A stretch of 44,657 nt of DNA from Bacteroidota bacterium. GTDB taxonomy: Bacteria > Bacteroidota > Ignavibacteria > SZUA-365. The notes below the pieces were generated by a model. The model saw only the letters and a program-made list of their open reading frames with translations. It was not told the DNA's origin and did not search any database. Positions 1 to 7,925 of this stretch are shown piece by piece. The DNA is taken from assembly GCA_003246455.1 (NCBI GenBank), contig QKAF01000016.1, positions 1-44,657 on the forward strand. The letters are read 5' to 3'. The number at the start of each line of letters is the position of its first letter. Within the stretch, counting starts at the first letter, position 1. Both the position numbers and the translations under genes were made by a program.

Positions 1-71
1 AGCTCGAGGAAGACCCCTCGCACCCGCGATCCATTCTTACGGTGCACGGGATCGGGTACAAACTGGTATGA
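1..71 (+). CDS. C-terminal end of an OmpR/PhoB-family response regulator (partial)
   Basis: Only the last 22 codons and the TGA stop are inside the window; the reading frame begins at base 3. The residues end in TVHGIGYKLV, which closely matches the final beta-hairpin of the winged-helix DNA-binding domain of OmpR/PhoB regulators (usual form TVRGxGYxF/L). Compare the end of the complete regulator at 7119-7808, TVRGVGYRFME. The rest of the gene, its receiver domain and any partner kinase lie to the left of the window. The next gene starts 141 bases downstream on the same strand, so a functional link between the two is possible but not shown. The family call rests on a short stretch. Confidence 0.6.
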   Translation, partial: LEEDPSHPRSILTVHGIGYKLV

Positions 72-212
72 TGCGCGGCAGCAGGACGGATGCCTGTCGG
101 CGCTGAACGCAATGCCCTCCCACCGGTGATGACATTCGCTGACATTTCTTTACCCTACGGCGACACTCCGGCGCGTGCAGTTTTCTAATTTCCGGTCAGA
201 GGTACGACACAG

Positions 213-1274
213 TTGCGGCAATTCACCATACATATTTTGATCGCTCTGCTGTTCTGCGGGACAGCGAACGCCCAGAGCAGCATGGAGCGCATCGTCGATC
301 TGACCGGAGATTGGAAGTTCGAGATCGGAGACAATCCGGACCGTGCCGCCGCGGACTTCGACGACGCCTCATGGGACGAGATCCACGTCCCGGATTTCTG
401 GGAAAATCAGGGGTATCCGGGATACGACGGCTGGGCCTGGTATCGAACGACGTTCGTGCTGTCTGCCGACCGGAGGAACGACGCGCTGTTCCTGTACCTC
501 GGTACGATTGACGATGTCGACGAGGTGTATCTGAACGGACGTTTCATCGGCTTCCAGGGGCTCCCGCCGCCGCATTACATAACGGCCTACGCCGACCGTC
601 GATGGTACTACATGCCCACGGAGTATCTGCACTTCGACGATGAAAATGTGATCGCCGTGCGCGTGTACGACAATGAGATGGGAGGCGGCATCGTCCAGGG
701 CTCCATCGGCGTCTACCGCGATCGCAGCTACCTCATCCCAGACCAGTCGCTGCGCGGCCCGTGGAAACTCCGGACCGGAGACGACATGGAGCGCGCCCGG
801 GTCTCATACGACGACAGCGGCTGGAACTCGGTGCTCGTCCCCCTGCCCTGGGAGACACAGGGACTCAAGGGGTATGACGGGTTCGCGTGGTATCGGAAGG
901 ACTTCGTCATCAATCCTGCGCTCCGCGATCAGCGGCTCGTTCTCCTGCTCGGGAAGATCGACGATGTGGACGAGGTGTGGGTGAACGGGCGGCGTATCGG
1001 GAAAACCGGCGATATGCCGATGGAGGGGGGCACGTTTTTCGACAACGCCAGCTTTCAGCAGCTGCGCGCTTATTACGTGCCGAGAGAGGCCCTCAATCTC
1101 AGCGGCGGCAACGTCATCGCCGTCCGCGTGTACGACGGATTCATGCACGGAGGTATCTACCAGGGGCCGGTGGGACTCGTCCGACAGGACCGTTATCGCG
1201 CGTGGGCCAAGGAGAATGCCGGAGAAAAGGGAAAAGGCATGAAGGGACTGTTCGAATGGTTCTTTGGCGATTGA
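213..1274 (+). CDS. Exported protein with two tandem sugar-binding-like jelly-roll domains
   Basis: The protein has 353 residues. It starts at TTG, which gives a clean signal peptide (hydrophobic residues 6-18, cleavage near NA-QSS); a GAGG lies about 10 bases upstream. The mature part is a tandem duplication. Domain 1 (about 27-172) and domain 2 (about 180-330) share the motifs VPxxWExQGYxGYDGxAWYR, LGxIDDVDEVxxNGRxIG and NVIAVRVYDxxMxGGIxQG. These are the hallmarks of the sugar-binding jelly roll at the N-terminus of glycoside hydrolase family 2 enzymes (galactose-binding-like fold). No catalytic TIM barrel follows, so this is a binding or structural protein rather than a complete hydrolase. 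It is presumably periplasmic or surface-exposed. The tail is Lys/Gly-rich and ends in aromatics (FEWFFGD). The ligand is unknown. Confidence 0.75.
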   Translation: MRQFTIHILIALLFCGTANAQSSMERIVDLTGDWKFEIGDNPDRAAADFDDASWDEIHVPDFWENQGYPGYDGWAWYRTTFVLSADRRNDALFLYLGTIDDVDEVYLNGRFIGFQGLPPPHYITAYADRRWYYMPTEYLHFDDENVIAVRVYDNEMGGGIVQGSIGVYRDRSYLIPDQSLRGPWKLRTGDDMERARVSYDDSGWNSVLVPLPWETQGLKGYDGFAWYRKDFVINPALRDQRLVLLLGKIDDVDEVWVNGRRIGKTGDMPMEGGTFFDNASFQQLRAYYVPREALNLSGGNVIAVRVYDGFMHGGIYQGPVGLVRQDRYRAWAKENAGEKGKGMKGLFEWFFGD

Positions 1275-1357
1275 GCGCAATCGCGCACGCCAGAGGCGAA
1301 TGCTCCCCGGAACCCGCGCTCCCCTTTTCCCTCCATGAAAGGTCAATCGATTTGCCG

Positions 1358-2257
1358 TCAGGCCTTCTCACCCGGGAGCCAGAATTCCCCTGCCCGCTGC
1401 ATCCCGATCCCGCTCACGATGAGCAGCAGACCGGCCACGGTGGACGCGGCTATTGTTTCCCCGACGGTGAAATGGATAATGATCAGCGACAGAAAGGGCG
1501 AAAGGTAAACGAGGTTGCTGACGCGCGCGGTGTTCTCTGAAAGCGTGAGCGCCCTGAGCCAGAAAACGAACGTGAGTCCCATCTCAAAAGTGCCGACGTA
1601 GACGCCGCCGATCAGCCCTGCCACCGTGATCGGCTCGGACGGCATCAGCAGAACGTAGCAGAGTCCGACGTAGATACTGCCGAAAAGGAAGCTGGCGAGG
1701 AGCCGGAGCGTCTGATCGACCGTGCTTCGCATGTTCATTATCCAGTAGGAGGCCCACAGCAGAGAACTCCCCATCGCAAGCGATACTCCCTCGATACTGG
1801 AGAAACGGAGCGAGGCGAAATCGCCGCGGGTGGAAATCACCAGTACGCCCGCGAAGCTCGCGGTCATCGCAAGCATGGTGAACCAGCGAAGACGCTGGCG
1901 AAGAAGCACCGTCGAAAGAAGCACGAGCACGATAGGCCAGGTGTAGTTCAGCGGCTGCGCTTCCTGCGCGGGCAGAATATCGTACGCGCGAAACAGGACG
2001 AGGTAGTACAGGAAGGGATTGAGAATACCCAGGACGGCGCTGCGTCGCCATTCTGCTGCGGGCCAGGACCTGATCGCCGCCAGCTTATTCTGAGCGACGG
2101 CGACCAGGGCCAGGACAAGGAATGACGTCCACGTCGAAACGAGGAGCAATTCACCAACGCCGGTTTCTCCGAGAGTCAGCTTGAACGCCGACGCAACCGT
2201 GGACCAGCAGAGAATCGCGGCGAAGGCATAGAGATACGCGCGCGATTGGGTGTTCAT
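1358..2257 (-). CDS. EamA/DMT-superfamily transporter
   Basis: The protein has 299 residues and about ten hydrophobic segments arranged as two EamA halves of five helices each, typical of drug/metabolite exporters. The N-terminal half contains the conserved CWSTVASAFK stretch after the first helix. The frame is open further upstream, but the ATG at 2257 is chosen because it overlaps the stop of the phosphate carrier by one base (TAATG), the usual mark of translational coupling, and because the extra upstream residues are polar and unlike the family. It is the last gene of the phoB-phoR-phoU-PiT operon. The substrate cannot be read from the sequence; many EamA proteins export amino acids or small metabolites. 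A phosphate-related role is suggested only by position. Confidence 0.85.
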   Translation of the reverse strand: MNTQSRAYLYAFAAILCWSTVASAFKLTLGETGVGELLLVSTWTSFLVLALVAVAQNKLAAIRSWPAAEWRRSAVLGILNPFLYYLVLFRAYDILPAQEAQPLNYTWPIVLVLLSTVLLRQRLRWFTMLAMTASFAGVLVISTRGDFASLRFSSIEGVSLAMGSSLLWASYWIMNMRSTVDQTLRLLASFLFGSIYVGLCYVLLMPSEPITVAGLIGGVYVGTFEMGLTFVFWLRALTLSENTARVSNLVYLSPFLSLIIIHFTVGETIAASTVAGLLLIVSGIGMQRAGEFWLPGEKA

Positions 2258-4494
2258 TACACGCCGTGGTAGCACTTCCGGCATTGCTGATAAATGCTGC
2301 CGGTATGGTGGAGAATCTCCTCGTATTCCGTAAGCAGCTCGAGATACAGCAGGCTGGTGCGCGATGTGTACTTCTCTTTCTTCGATCGTTTGAGCTGATG
2401 TTTGTCCGATTTCCGAATCAGCGTACGGACCTGTTCCAGGTTTTCCGCGACGGCGTCCGCCATGGAGAAGTCCGCTCTCTGGAGGTATTCCGAAATGACG
2501 ATCAGCTGTTTCCGCACTTCGCGGACAATCAACGCAAGCTCTTCGCTCTGAACATCCGACAGCTGCTTGTGATTGTTGTCGACATGTTCGAAGCACTGCG
2601 CCGTCATGTGACGCATGCTCCTCAGAAGGAGCTGCAGGGAGCTGATGACTTCCGCATAGGTCTTGTTGTCCAGCGATTCGTCGCCGTCCTCCAGCTGGGA
2701 GGTACGGAGGATGGTCGCGGACATCGTTTTACCGTTTTTCTCGAGATCTTTCGCCAGCTTTCGCGCCTCCTTGAGCATCATGCGGTTCTCCGTCGAGACT
2801 CCTTCGTGCGTCCGGTCGACGATCTGCACCGTGGTCGTCAGCACCGTGCTCAATTCGTTCTTCAGCGACGCGAGCGCTTCGTGAATCGTCGTCATGGGAC
2901 CGGTGAACTGACGCTCTTTCTCAGCGAAGTCCTTCTCACGCTTCCTGTGCAAGAACATCGAGCGCGTCATGAGGAACGCGGCAAGTACCGCGAGTGCGAT
3001 CAGTCCGAAAAGCTCGGTATAGAATATGACCGTCGCCAGGATCGCGGCCACGGTCGCAGCGACCAGCGCGGTGAAAAACCAGCCGCCGACCACGGTCAGC
3101 ACGCCGGAAATGCGGTACACTGCGGAATCGCGTCCCCACGCCCGGTCAGGCAGAGCGGTCGCCATCGCCACCATGAAGGTTACGTACGTCGTCGAGAGCG
3201 GCAGCTTCAGCGAGGTGCCCAGCGATACGAGCAGGGCCGCAACGATGAGATTCACCGCCGCGCGGAGCAGGTCGAACGCCGGGAGTTCTCCGTTTTCGTC
3301 CGGCTGCGGCCTGTACTTGGAGGTGTCGAAGCGCTGCGCGATTTTGCGGCGCACGCCGGCGGGAGTGATCACGGCGAACACATTGAACAGCATCAGCACG
3401 AAGCGAACGATCGCTCGGGCAGGGGCAATGGATTCGAATCGCTCGAAGCCTTCGCTCTGCCGGCCGAGATTGACCGACGTCGCGGTCACGGTTCTCGCCT
3501 TTTTGTTCACCCACAGGGTAACCGCCATGATCGCGCCGGCGAGGAGGAGCATCCAGGTGTTGGCCCGGACAGGTTCCTTCAGCGCCTCCATCATCAGCGA
3601 CATGGGGTTCGACGAGTCCGCGGCATGGGTATAGGAAGCCAGGCCTGCGAGCGGGGCTCCGATGAAGTTCACGAGATCGTTCGCCGCGAATGCCATCGCG
3701 AGCGCGAACGTTCCGGCAAGAACGACCGGTTTGAAGACGTTGAGTTTTATCGTCCACTGCAGCAGGAGGAGCAGGAGCGTCCATCCAACGAACGATGTCC
3801 CCGCGATGGTCAGGGCATGGCTCTTCAGCCAGAGTGCCTGGTCCGCCGTCAGGAAAGATGCGCCTTTGGCGCCCTTGACCATCAGGAAATAGCTGATCGC
3901 GGCGAGCGCGAAGCCTCCCCATATCGCGCCGTAGCGTTTGATGCGCACGCTGAAATCGAAAGTGAAGAGCATACGCGACAGGTACTGCACGAGCGCACCC
4001 GCCACAAAAGCGATCACCACGGAGGAAACGATGCCGAAGAGAATCTTGAGCACGCTTCCGGTGTTGATGTAGGTCAGCGCCTCACTGATGCCGCCGCCCG
4101 CCTGCGTCACCTTGATAAACGAGACGGCGAAGGCTGCACCCAGCAGTTCGAAGACCAGGGACACCGTCGTCGAAGTCGGCAGACCGAACGTGTTGTAAAA
4201 ATCGAGCAGGAGTACATCGGTCAGCATCGTTGCGGCAAAAATGAACATGACATCCGGGAAGGTGAGCATCTCCGGGTTGAAAATGCCGGATCGCGCGACT
4301 TCCATCATGCCGCTGGAGAAGGTCACGCCGACGATGATTCCCAGGGTCGCGATGATCATGATAACGGTTCGAGACGCGACCTTGGCGCCGATCGCGGAGT
4401 TGAGGAAGTTCACCGCGTCGTTCGCGACTCCAACCATCAGATCCAGGATCGCCGTTGCGAGCAGAATGATGAGAATGATGGTAAAAATTTCCAT
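2257..4494 (-). CDS. PiT-family inorganic phosphate transporter with a PhoU-like C-terminal domain
   Basis: The protein has 745 residues, much longer than E. coli PitA (about 500). The two inverted PiT signature repeats are present: GVANDAVNFLNSAIG near residue 22 and AANDLVNFIGAPLAG near residue 270. They lie in a polytopic membrane region that runs to about residue 520. The last 220 residues are soluble, helical and charged, and resemble a PhoU-type helical bundle; such long forms occur in Bacteroidota. PiT proteins import metal-phosphate complexes by cation symport at the inner membrane. The gene follows phoU by 60 bases and is coupled to the EamA gene behind it. The fused tail could sense phosphate or interact with PhoU/PhoR; that is inference. 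The Shine-Dalgarno is weak (GAG). Confidence 0.93.
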   Translation of the reverse strand: MEIFTIILIILLATAILDLMVGVANDAVNFLNSAIGAKVASRTVIMIIATLGIIVGVTFSSGMMEVARSGIFNPEMLTFPDVMFIFAATMLTDVLLLDFYNTFGLPTSTTVSLVFELLGAAFAVSFIKVTQAGGGISEALTYINTGSVLKILFGIVSSVVIAFVAGALVQYLSRMLFTFDFSVRIKRYGAIWGGFALAAISYFLMVKGAKGASFLTADQALWLKSHALTIAGTSFVGWTLLLLLLQWTIKLNVFKPVVLAGTFALAMAFAANDLVNFIGAPLAGLASYTHAADSSNPMSLMMEALKEPVRANTWMLLLAGAIMAVTLWVNKKARTVTATSVNLGRQSEGFERFESIAPARAIVRFVLMLFNVFAVITPAGVRRKIAQRFDTSKYRPQPDENGELPAFDLLRAAVNLIVAALLVSLGTSLKLPLSTTYVTFMVAMATALPDRAWGRDSAVYRISGVLTVVGGWFFTALVAATVAAILATVIFYTELFGLIALAVLAAFLMTRSMFLHRKREKDFAEKERQFTGPMTTIHEALASLKNELSTVLTTTVQIVDRTHEGVSTENRMMLKEARKLAKDLEKNGKTMSATILRTSQLEDGDESLDNKTYAEVISSLQLLLRSMRHMTAQCFEHVDNNHKQLSDVQSEELALIVREVRKQLIVISEYLQRADFSMADAVAENLEQVRTLIRKSDKHQLKRSKKEKYTSRTSLLYLELLTEYEEILHHTGSIYQQCRKCYHGV

Positions 4495-4554
4495 GAGGGC
4501 TCTGCGGAATTTTATTGATGAATTGAATATGTCCTTCTGAGAGGCGCAGAAATA

Positions 4555-5223
4555 TTATTCGGTACCGCCGTAATCCTGGTGCCGGATAATTCGACCTTCA
4601 CCGATGAAAACGACGTCTTCTGCTATGTTGGTGGCGTAATCGGCTATGCGCTCAAGATATCGCGAAATACTCAGGAAATTCAAGAGCTTTTCTGATTGTG
4701 CCGGTTCGGCGAGCAGGCGATCCTGAACGACCTTGTACATCTGCCGGTTGAGCCGATCGACCTCGTTGTCCCGCTGGCAGACGCTGCGTGCGAGGTCCAT
4801 GTCGAGATCGACGAAAGCGTCGATGCTTGTTGTGACCATTTCGAGGGTGTATTCCGCGAGCGTCAGGAGTTCCTGCGGGAACCGCGCCTGCTCGTTCTGC
4901 CCGAAATGCAGCACCCGTCGCGCGACATTGCCCGCCAGATCACCGATGCGCTCCAGATCGTTGTTGATCTTCAGCACGGCAATGATGAACCGCGTGTCTT
5001 CGACGGAACGATGCGTGCTGCCGAGCAGGCTCACACAATCTTCCTCGATGGAGATTTCGATGTCGTTGATCTCGCGGTCGACCTTGATGATCTCGGCCGC
5101 CGCTGCGCGGTCACGCGCGCGGAAGGCGAGCACCGACCGGCGGGTGTTCTCTTCGACAAGCGCGCAGAGCTGAAGAAGCCTGCGCTTGAGTTGTTCTATA
5201 TTTTCTGCACGTTTTTCCAGCAT
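4555..5223 (-). CDS. phoU: Phosphate signalling regulator PhoU
   Basis: The protein has 222 residues, the normal PhoU length. It carries the two PhoU three-helix repeats with their metal-binding signatures: LKINNDLERIGDLAGNVAR (around residues 84-102) and ISRYLERIADYATNIAEDV (around 187-205). PhoU normally links phosphate uptake to the PhoR kinase and restrains Pho activation when phosphate is plentiful. Here it sits between phoR (85 bases upstream) and a PiT carrier instead of a pstSCAB transporter, so it probably reports on PiT activity. The ATG at 5223 has AAGGA a few bases upstream. The protein is expected to be cytoplasmic and membrane-associated. Confidence 0.95.
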   Translation of the reverse strand: MLEKRAENIEQLKRRLLQLCALVEENTRRSVLAFRARDRAAAAEIIKVDREINDIEISIEEDCVSLLGSTHRSVEDTRFIIAVLKINNDLERIGDLAGNVARRVLHFGQNEQARFPQELLTLAEYTLEMVTTSIDAFVDLDMDLARSVCQRDNEVDRLNRQMYKVVQDRLLAEPAQSEKLLNFLSISRYLERIADYATNIAEDVVFIGEGRIIRHQDYGGTE

Positions 5224-5308
5224 GGTCCTTCAGCAATCATCAGTGTTCGTATCCGCATGATTTCGACGGTGTCCGGTAAGTCCGGAGTTTCCAGGGTATC
5301 CCTGACGT

Positions 5309-7114
5309 TCATGTTGCCTGCTCGTCCGCCGTCTTTTCCGATTCACCCGGCAGTATCACGGTAAATTCGCTGCCCTCCCCGGGTGCGCTCTGCACTTCCA
5401 CGGTGCCGTGATGCGCCTGCGCGATGTGCTTGACGATGGCCAGTCCGAGTCCTGTCCCGCCCAGCTTGCGGCTGCGCGCCTTGTCGATGCGGTAGAACCG
5501 CTCGAACAGCCGCGGCAGGTGTTCGGACTCGATGCCGTATCCCTCGTCCTTCACCGTGATCCGGATTTCACCCGCAGGAGCGACGGATGCCCGAACCTGG
5601 ATGGTCTGGCCTTCATCGCTGTATTTAATGCCGTTGTTGATCAGGTTGATCAGCGCCTGTTCGAGGAGCTGCGGGTTCATCACCGCCTGAAGATCGGGTG
5701 CGCAGTCCATATCGATGCGCATGCGCTTCGCGTCGGCTTCCACCTGGCAGCTCTGTACCGCGGAAACGAGAACGTCGCGCATGGAGGCGGGAAACATGTC
5801 AATCTGCTCCTGGTCGCTCCCCTGCTCGATCCGCGACAGGCTGAGAAGATCCTCGATGATCGCATTCAGCCTGTCAGCCTGCCGGGAGATGATGCCGAGG
5901 AAACGCATGGCATCCTCCCGGTCGTTCACGGCGCCGTCGATCAGGGTCTCGACGAAGCCCTTGATGCTCGTGATCGGCGTCTTGAGTTCGTGTGATACGT
6001 TCGCCACGAATTCCCGCCGGACGTTCTCGAGTTTGCGCAGCTCGGTATAATCGTTCATGACGACCACCACCCCGATGGGCTGACGCTGCGCATCCCGGAG
6101 AATGCTTCCATGCACCTGCACGAAGCGCTCGGTATCGTCCACGATCGTGATGTATCCCTCGGTGGCGAGTTCGCTCGCAAGACTCTGTTCGACAAATCTC
6201 TGCAGACCGACGTTCCGGACGATCTCCTGGATGCTTTTCCCTTTCGCCCGCTCGAGACTGATGCGCAGCATGCGCGAGGCCGAACGGTTGACATTGATGA
6301 GACGCTCCTCCATATCGAAGGCTATCACTCCCTCGACCATGCTCGAAAGCACGGCATCCTGTTCGCTGTGCTGCTGCGTGATCTGCGAGATGCGTTCCTG
6401 CAGCTGCTTGGCCATGTCGTTCATGACCTCCGCCAGGTTGCTGAGTTCTTCCGAGCGCGGATCGGGAAGGCGGAATTCAAGGTCGCCCTTGGCGAAGCGC
6501 TGTGCGCCGCGGGTAAGCGCTTCGATCGGCCGCGTGATCCGGCGCGATATCAGCAGGCTCATGAGCCCGGCGACGAGCGCGATGACGAGTCCCCCCATCA
6601 GAACCTGGAGCTGCAGTCCCTCGATACTGGCTTCGACGGTCTGCAGGGGCACGGCGGTGCGGAGGACACCGAGCAGCCTGTCTCCCTCCCTGACCGTCAC
6701 CGCGGCATACATGGTGTTCCGCTGCAGCGTCCGGCTGAAACGGGTCGACGTCCCGTTCTTCTTTCGCAGCGCTTCGCGTATCTCCGGACGGTGGGAATGG
6801 TTATCCATCGTCAGCGGGTCATGCCATGAATCCGCCAGCACCAGTCCGTCTTTCGCGATGACGGTGACCCGTGTGTCGGTGCGCGCACTGATGTCGGCAC
6901 AGGTCTCCTGGAGCTTCCGCATATCCCCCGCGATCCACAGCTGCAGCACTTCGTTGCGCATGATGGCCGCACGGGCAAGGAGATCCTCCGAAACCTGATC
7001 CAGCAGAATGCTTTTGAACGAGTACGATGTCAGGAAAATAAAAGCGGTGAGTGCCAGAACGATGACAAGGAGGCTGGAGATGTAAAGCTGCCAGAACAGC
7101 TTTTTCTTTCTCAT
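5309..7114 (-). CDS. phoR: PhoR-type sensor histidine kinase
   Basis: The protein has 601 residues. Domains in order: TM1 at about 9-31, an extracytoplasmic sensor segment at 32-168, TM2 at about 169-190, HAMP at 190-242, PAS at about 250-360, HisKA with the phospho-acceptor H375 in NVSHELKTP, and HATPase_c with N box NLINNGIKYS (near 491), G1 DEGYGIE (near 523) and G2 GGTGLGLAI (552-560). This is the canonical PhoR/ResE layout with a longer periplasmic domain than E. coli PhoR. The kinase should phosphorylate the regulator encoded four bases upstream (stop of phoB at 7119, ATG at 7114). Together with phoU and PiT it forms a phosphate-sensing operon. All catalytic residues appear intact. Confidence 0.93.
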   Translation of the reverse strand: MRKKKLFWQLYISSLLVIVLALTAFIFLTSYSFKSILLDQVSEDLLARAAIMRNEVLQLWIAGDMRKLQETCADISARTDTRVTVIAKDGLVLADSWHDPLTMDNHSHRPEIREALRKKNGTSTRFSRTLQRNTMYAAVTVREGDRLLGVLRTAVPLQTVEASIEGLQLQVLMGGLVIALVAGLMSLLISRRITRPIEALTRGAQRFAKGDLEFRLPDPRSEELSNLAEVMNDMAKQLQERISQITQQHSEQDAVLSSMVEGVIAFDMEERLINVNRSASRMLRISLERAKGKSIQEIVRNVGLQRFVEQSLASELATEGYITIVDDTERFVQVHGSILRDAQRQPIGVVVVMNDYTELRKLENVRREFVANVSHELKTPITSIKGFVETLIDGAVNDREDAMRFLGIISRQADRLNAIIEDLLSLSRIEQGSDQEQIDMFPASMRDVLVSAVQSCQVEADAKRMRIDMDCAPDLQAVMNPQLLEQALINLINNGIKYSDEGQTIQVRASVAPAGEIRITVKDEGYGIESEHLPRLFERFYRIDKARSRKLGGTGLGLAIVKHIAQAHHGTVEVQSAPGEGSEFTVILPGESEKTADEQAT

Positions 7115-7118
7115 TCCA

Positions 7119-7808
7119 TTACTCCATGAATCGATAGCCGACGCCGCGCACGGTTTCGATATATCGTCCGGCGTCTCCGAGTTTCTTGCGCAGTCCGACG
7201 ATCTGGACGTCGACGGAACGATCGGTCACGGGGTAATCGTCGCCGCGCACCGCTTCGACGATCTGCGAACGGGTGAACACCCAGCCGGGCCGGTTCGCCA
7301 GGAAATGCAGCACGCGAAACTCCGTGAGCGTGAGAACAACGGCCTCCCCGTTGACCAGCACTTCGTGGCGGCCGGGGTTGATGACGAATTCATGAATGCG
7401 TACCTGCCCGTTTTCATCTGTCGTGGCGGGCTCCGTGCTGCGCCGCAGCACCGCCTTCACCCGTGCGAGCAGCACCCGCCGGCTGAATGGTTTCGTGATG
7501 TAGTCATCGGCGCCGAGTTCAAGGCCGGTCACGATGTCCGCTTCCTCGCTCTTGGCCGTCAGCATGATGATCGGCACGCTTCGTGTCTCCTCATCGGCTT
7601 TGAGGGATTTGCAGACCTCGAGACCGTCGATGCCGGGAAGCATGATGTCGAGCAAAACGAGGTCTGTCGGCTGCTGTTTGACCGCGCGCAGTGCCTGCTC
7701 GCCCGATGTCACCGTCTGCACGGTGTACCCTTCCTTGCCGAGATTATAGGAAATCAGTTCGAGGATTTCCTCTTCATCTTCCACGGCCAGAATGTTTGCT
7801 TTTGCCAT
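7119..7808 (-). CDS. phoB: PhoB-type phosphate response regulator
   Basis: The protein has 229 residues. The receiver domain (1-120) has an acidic pocket (VEDEEE near residue 10), phospho-acceptor D54 in LLDIMLPG, Thr/Ser in MLTAKSEE and the conserved Lys in YITKPFS. The C-terminal winged helix (about 135-229) contains LTLTEFRVLHFLA, the recognition region DVQIVGLRKKLG and the end TVRGVGYRF. It is the first gene of the operon and very likely binds the tandem 11-bp repeats upstream of its own start, giving autoregulation. It is expected to control phosphate-starvation genes elsewhere in the genome too. Confidence 0.93.
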   Translation of the reverse strand: MAKANILAVEDEEEILELISYNLGKEGYTVQTVTSGEQALRAVKQQPTDLVLLDIMLPGIDGLEVCKSLKADEETRSVPIIMLTAKSEEADIVTGLELGADDYITKPFSRRVLLARVKAVLRRSTEPATTDENGQVRIHEFVINPGRHEVLVNGEAVVLTLTEFRVLHFLANRPGWVFTRSQIVEAVRGDDYPVTDRSVDVQIVGLRKKLGDAGRYIETVRGVGYRFME

Positions 7809-7843
7809 TGTTCTCGTCGTCCACGTTCTTCTTACGTTTCCCT

Positions 7844-7904
7844 AATATCGCAATTCAATTGTTAGATTCCGGTTAGGATCCGGCGAGGATTCGGTGAATC
7901 GGGG
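7844..7904 (-). promoter_or_regulatory. Candidate Pho box (tandem 11-bp repeats) and -10 element upstream of phoB
   Basis: On the plus strand the units GTTAGATTCCG (7861-7871), GTTAGGATCCG (7872-7882), GCGAGGATTCG (7883-7893) and a weaker GTGAATCGGGG (7894-7904) follow each other without gaps. Read on the coding strand they give CTAAC cores spaced exactly 11 bases. PhoB/PhoP sites in other bacteria are also direct repeats with an 11-bp period. The last repeat is followed by GATATT (7849-7844 on the minus strand), about 11 bases downstream, which is where a -10 element would sit if the repeats replace the -35. The phoB start is at 7808. The repeats are seen directly; PhoB binding is inference. 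Confidence 0.6.
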
Positions 7905-7925
7905 TGTTTTCTGCGCGATCGGGGA

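Noticed and set aside
129-160. Two TGACATT copies ten bases apart upstream of the jelly-roll gene
   Set aside because: Only two short copies and no promoter elements beside them; chance is likely.
2266-4518. A 750-codon open frame on the plus strand opposite the PiT gene
   Set aside because: Its translation is Arg/His/Glu/Gln-rich with no domain pattern, while the minus strand encodes a clear PiT transporter. Long antisense frames are expected in GC-rich genes.
5196-5312. A 38-codon frame between phoR and phoU whose ATG overlaps the phoR stop (ATGA) and which ends inside phoU
   Set aside because: It could be a coupling leader, but the peptide has no recognisable feature and no support beyond the overlap.
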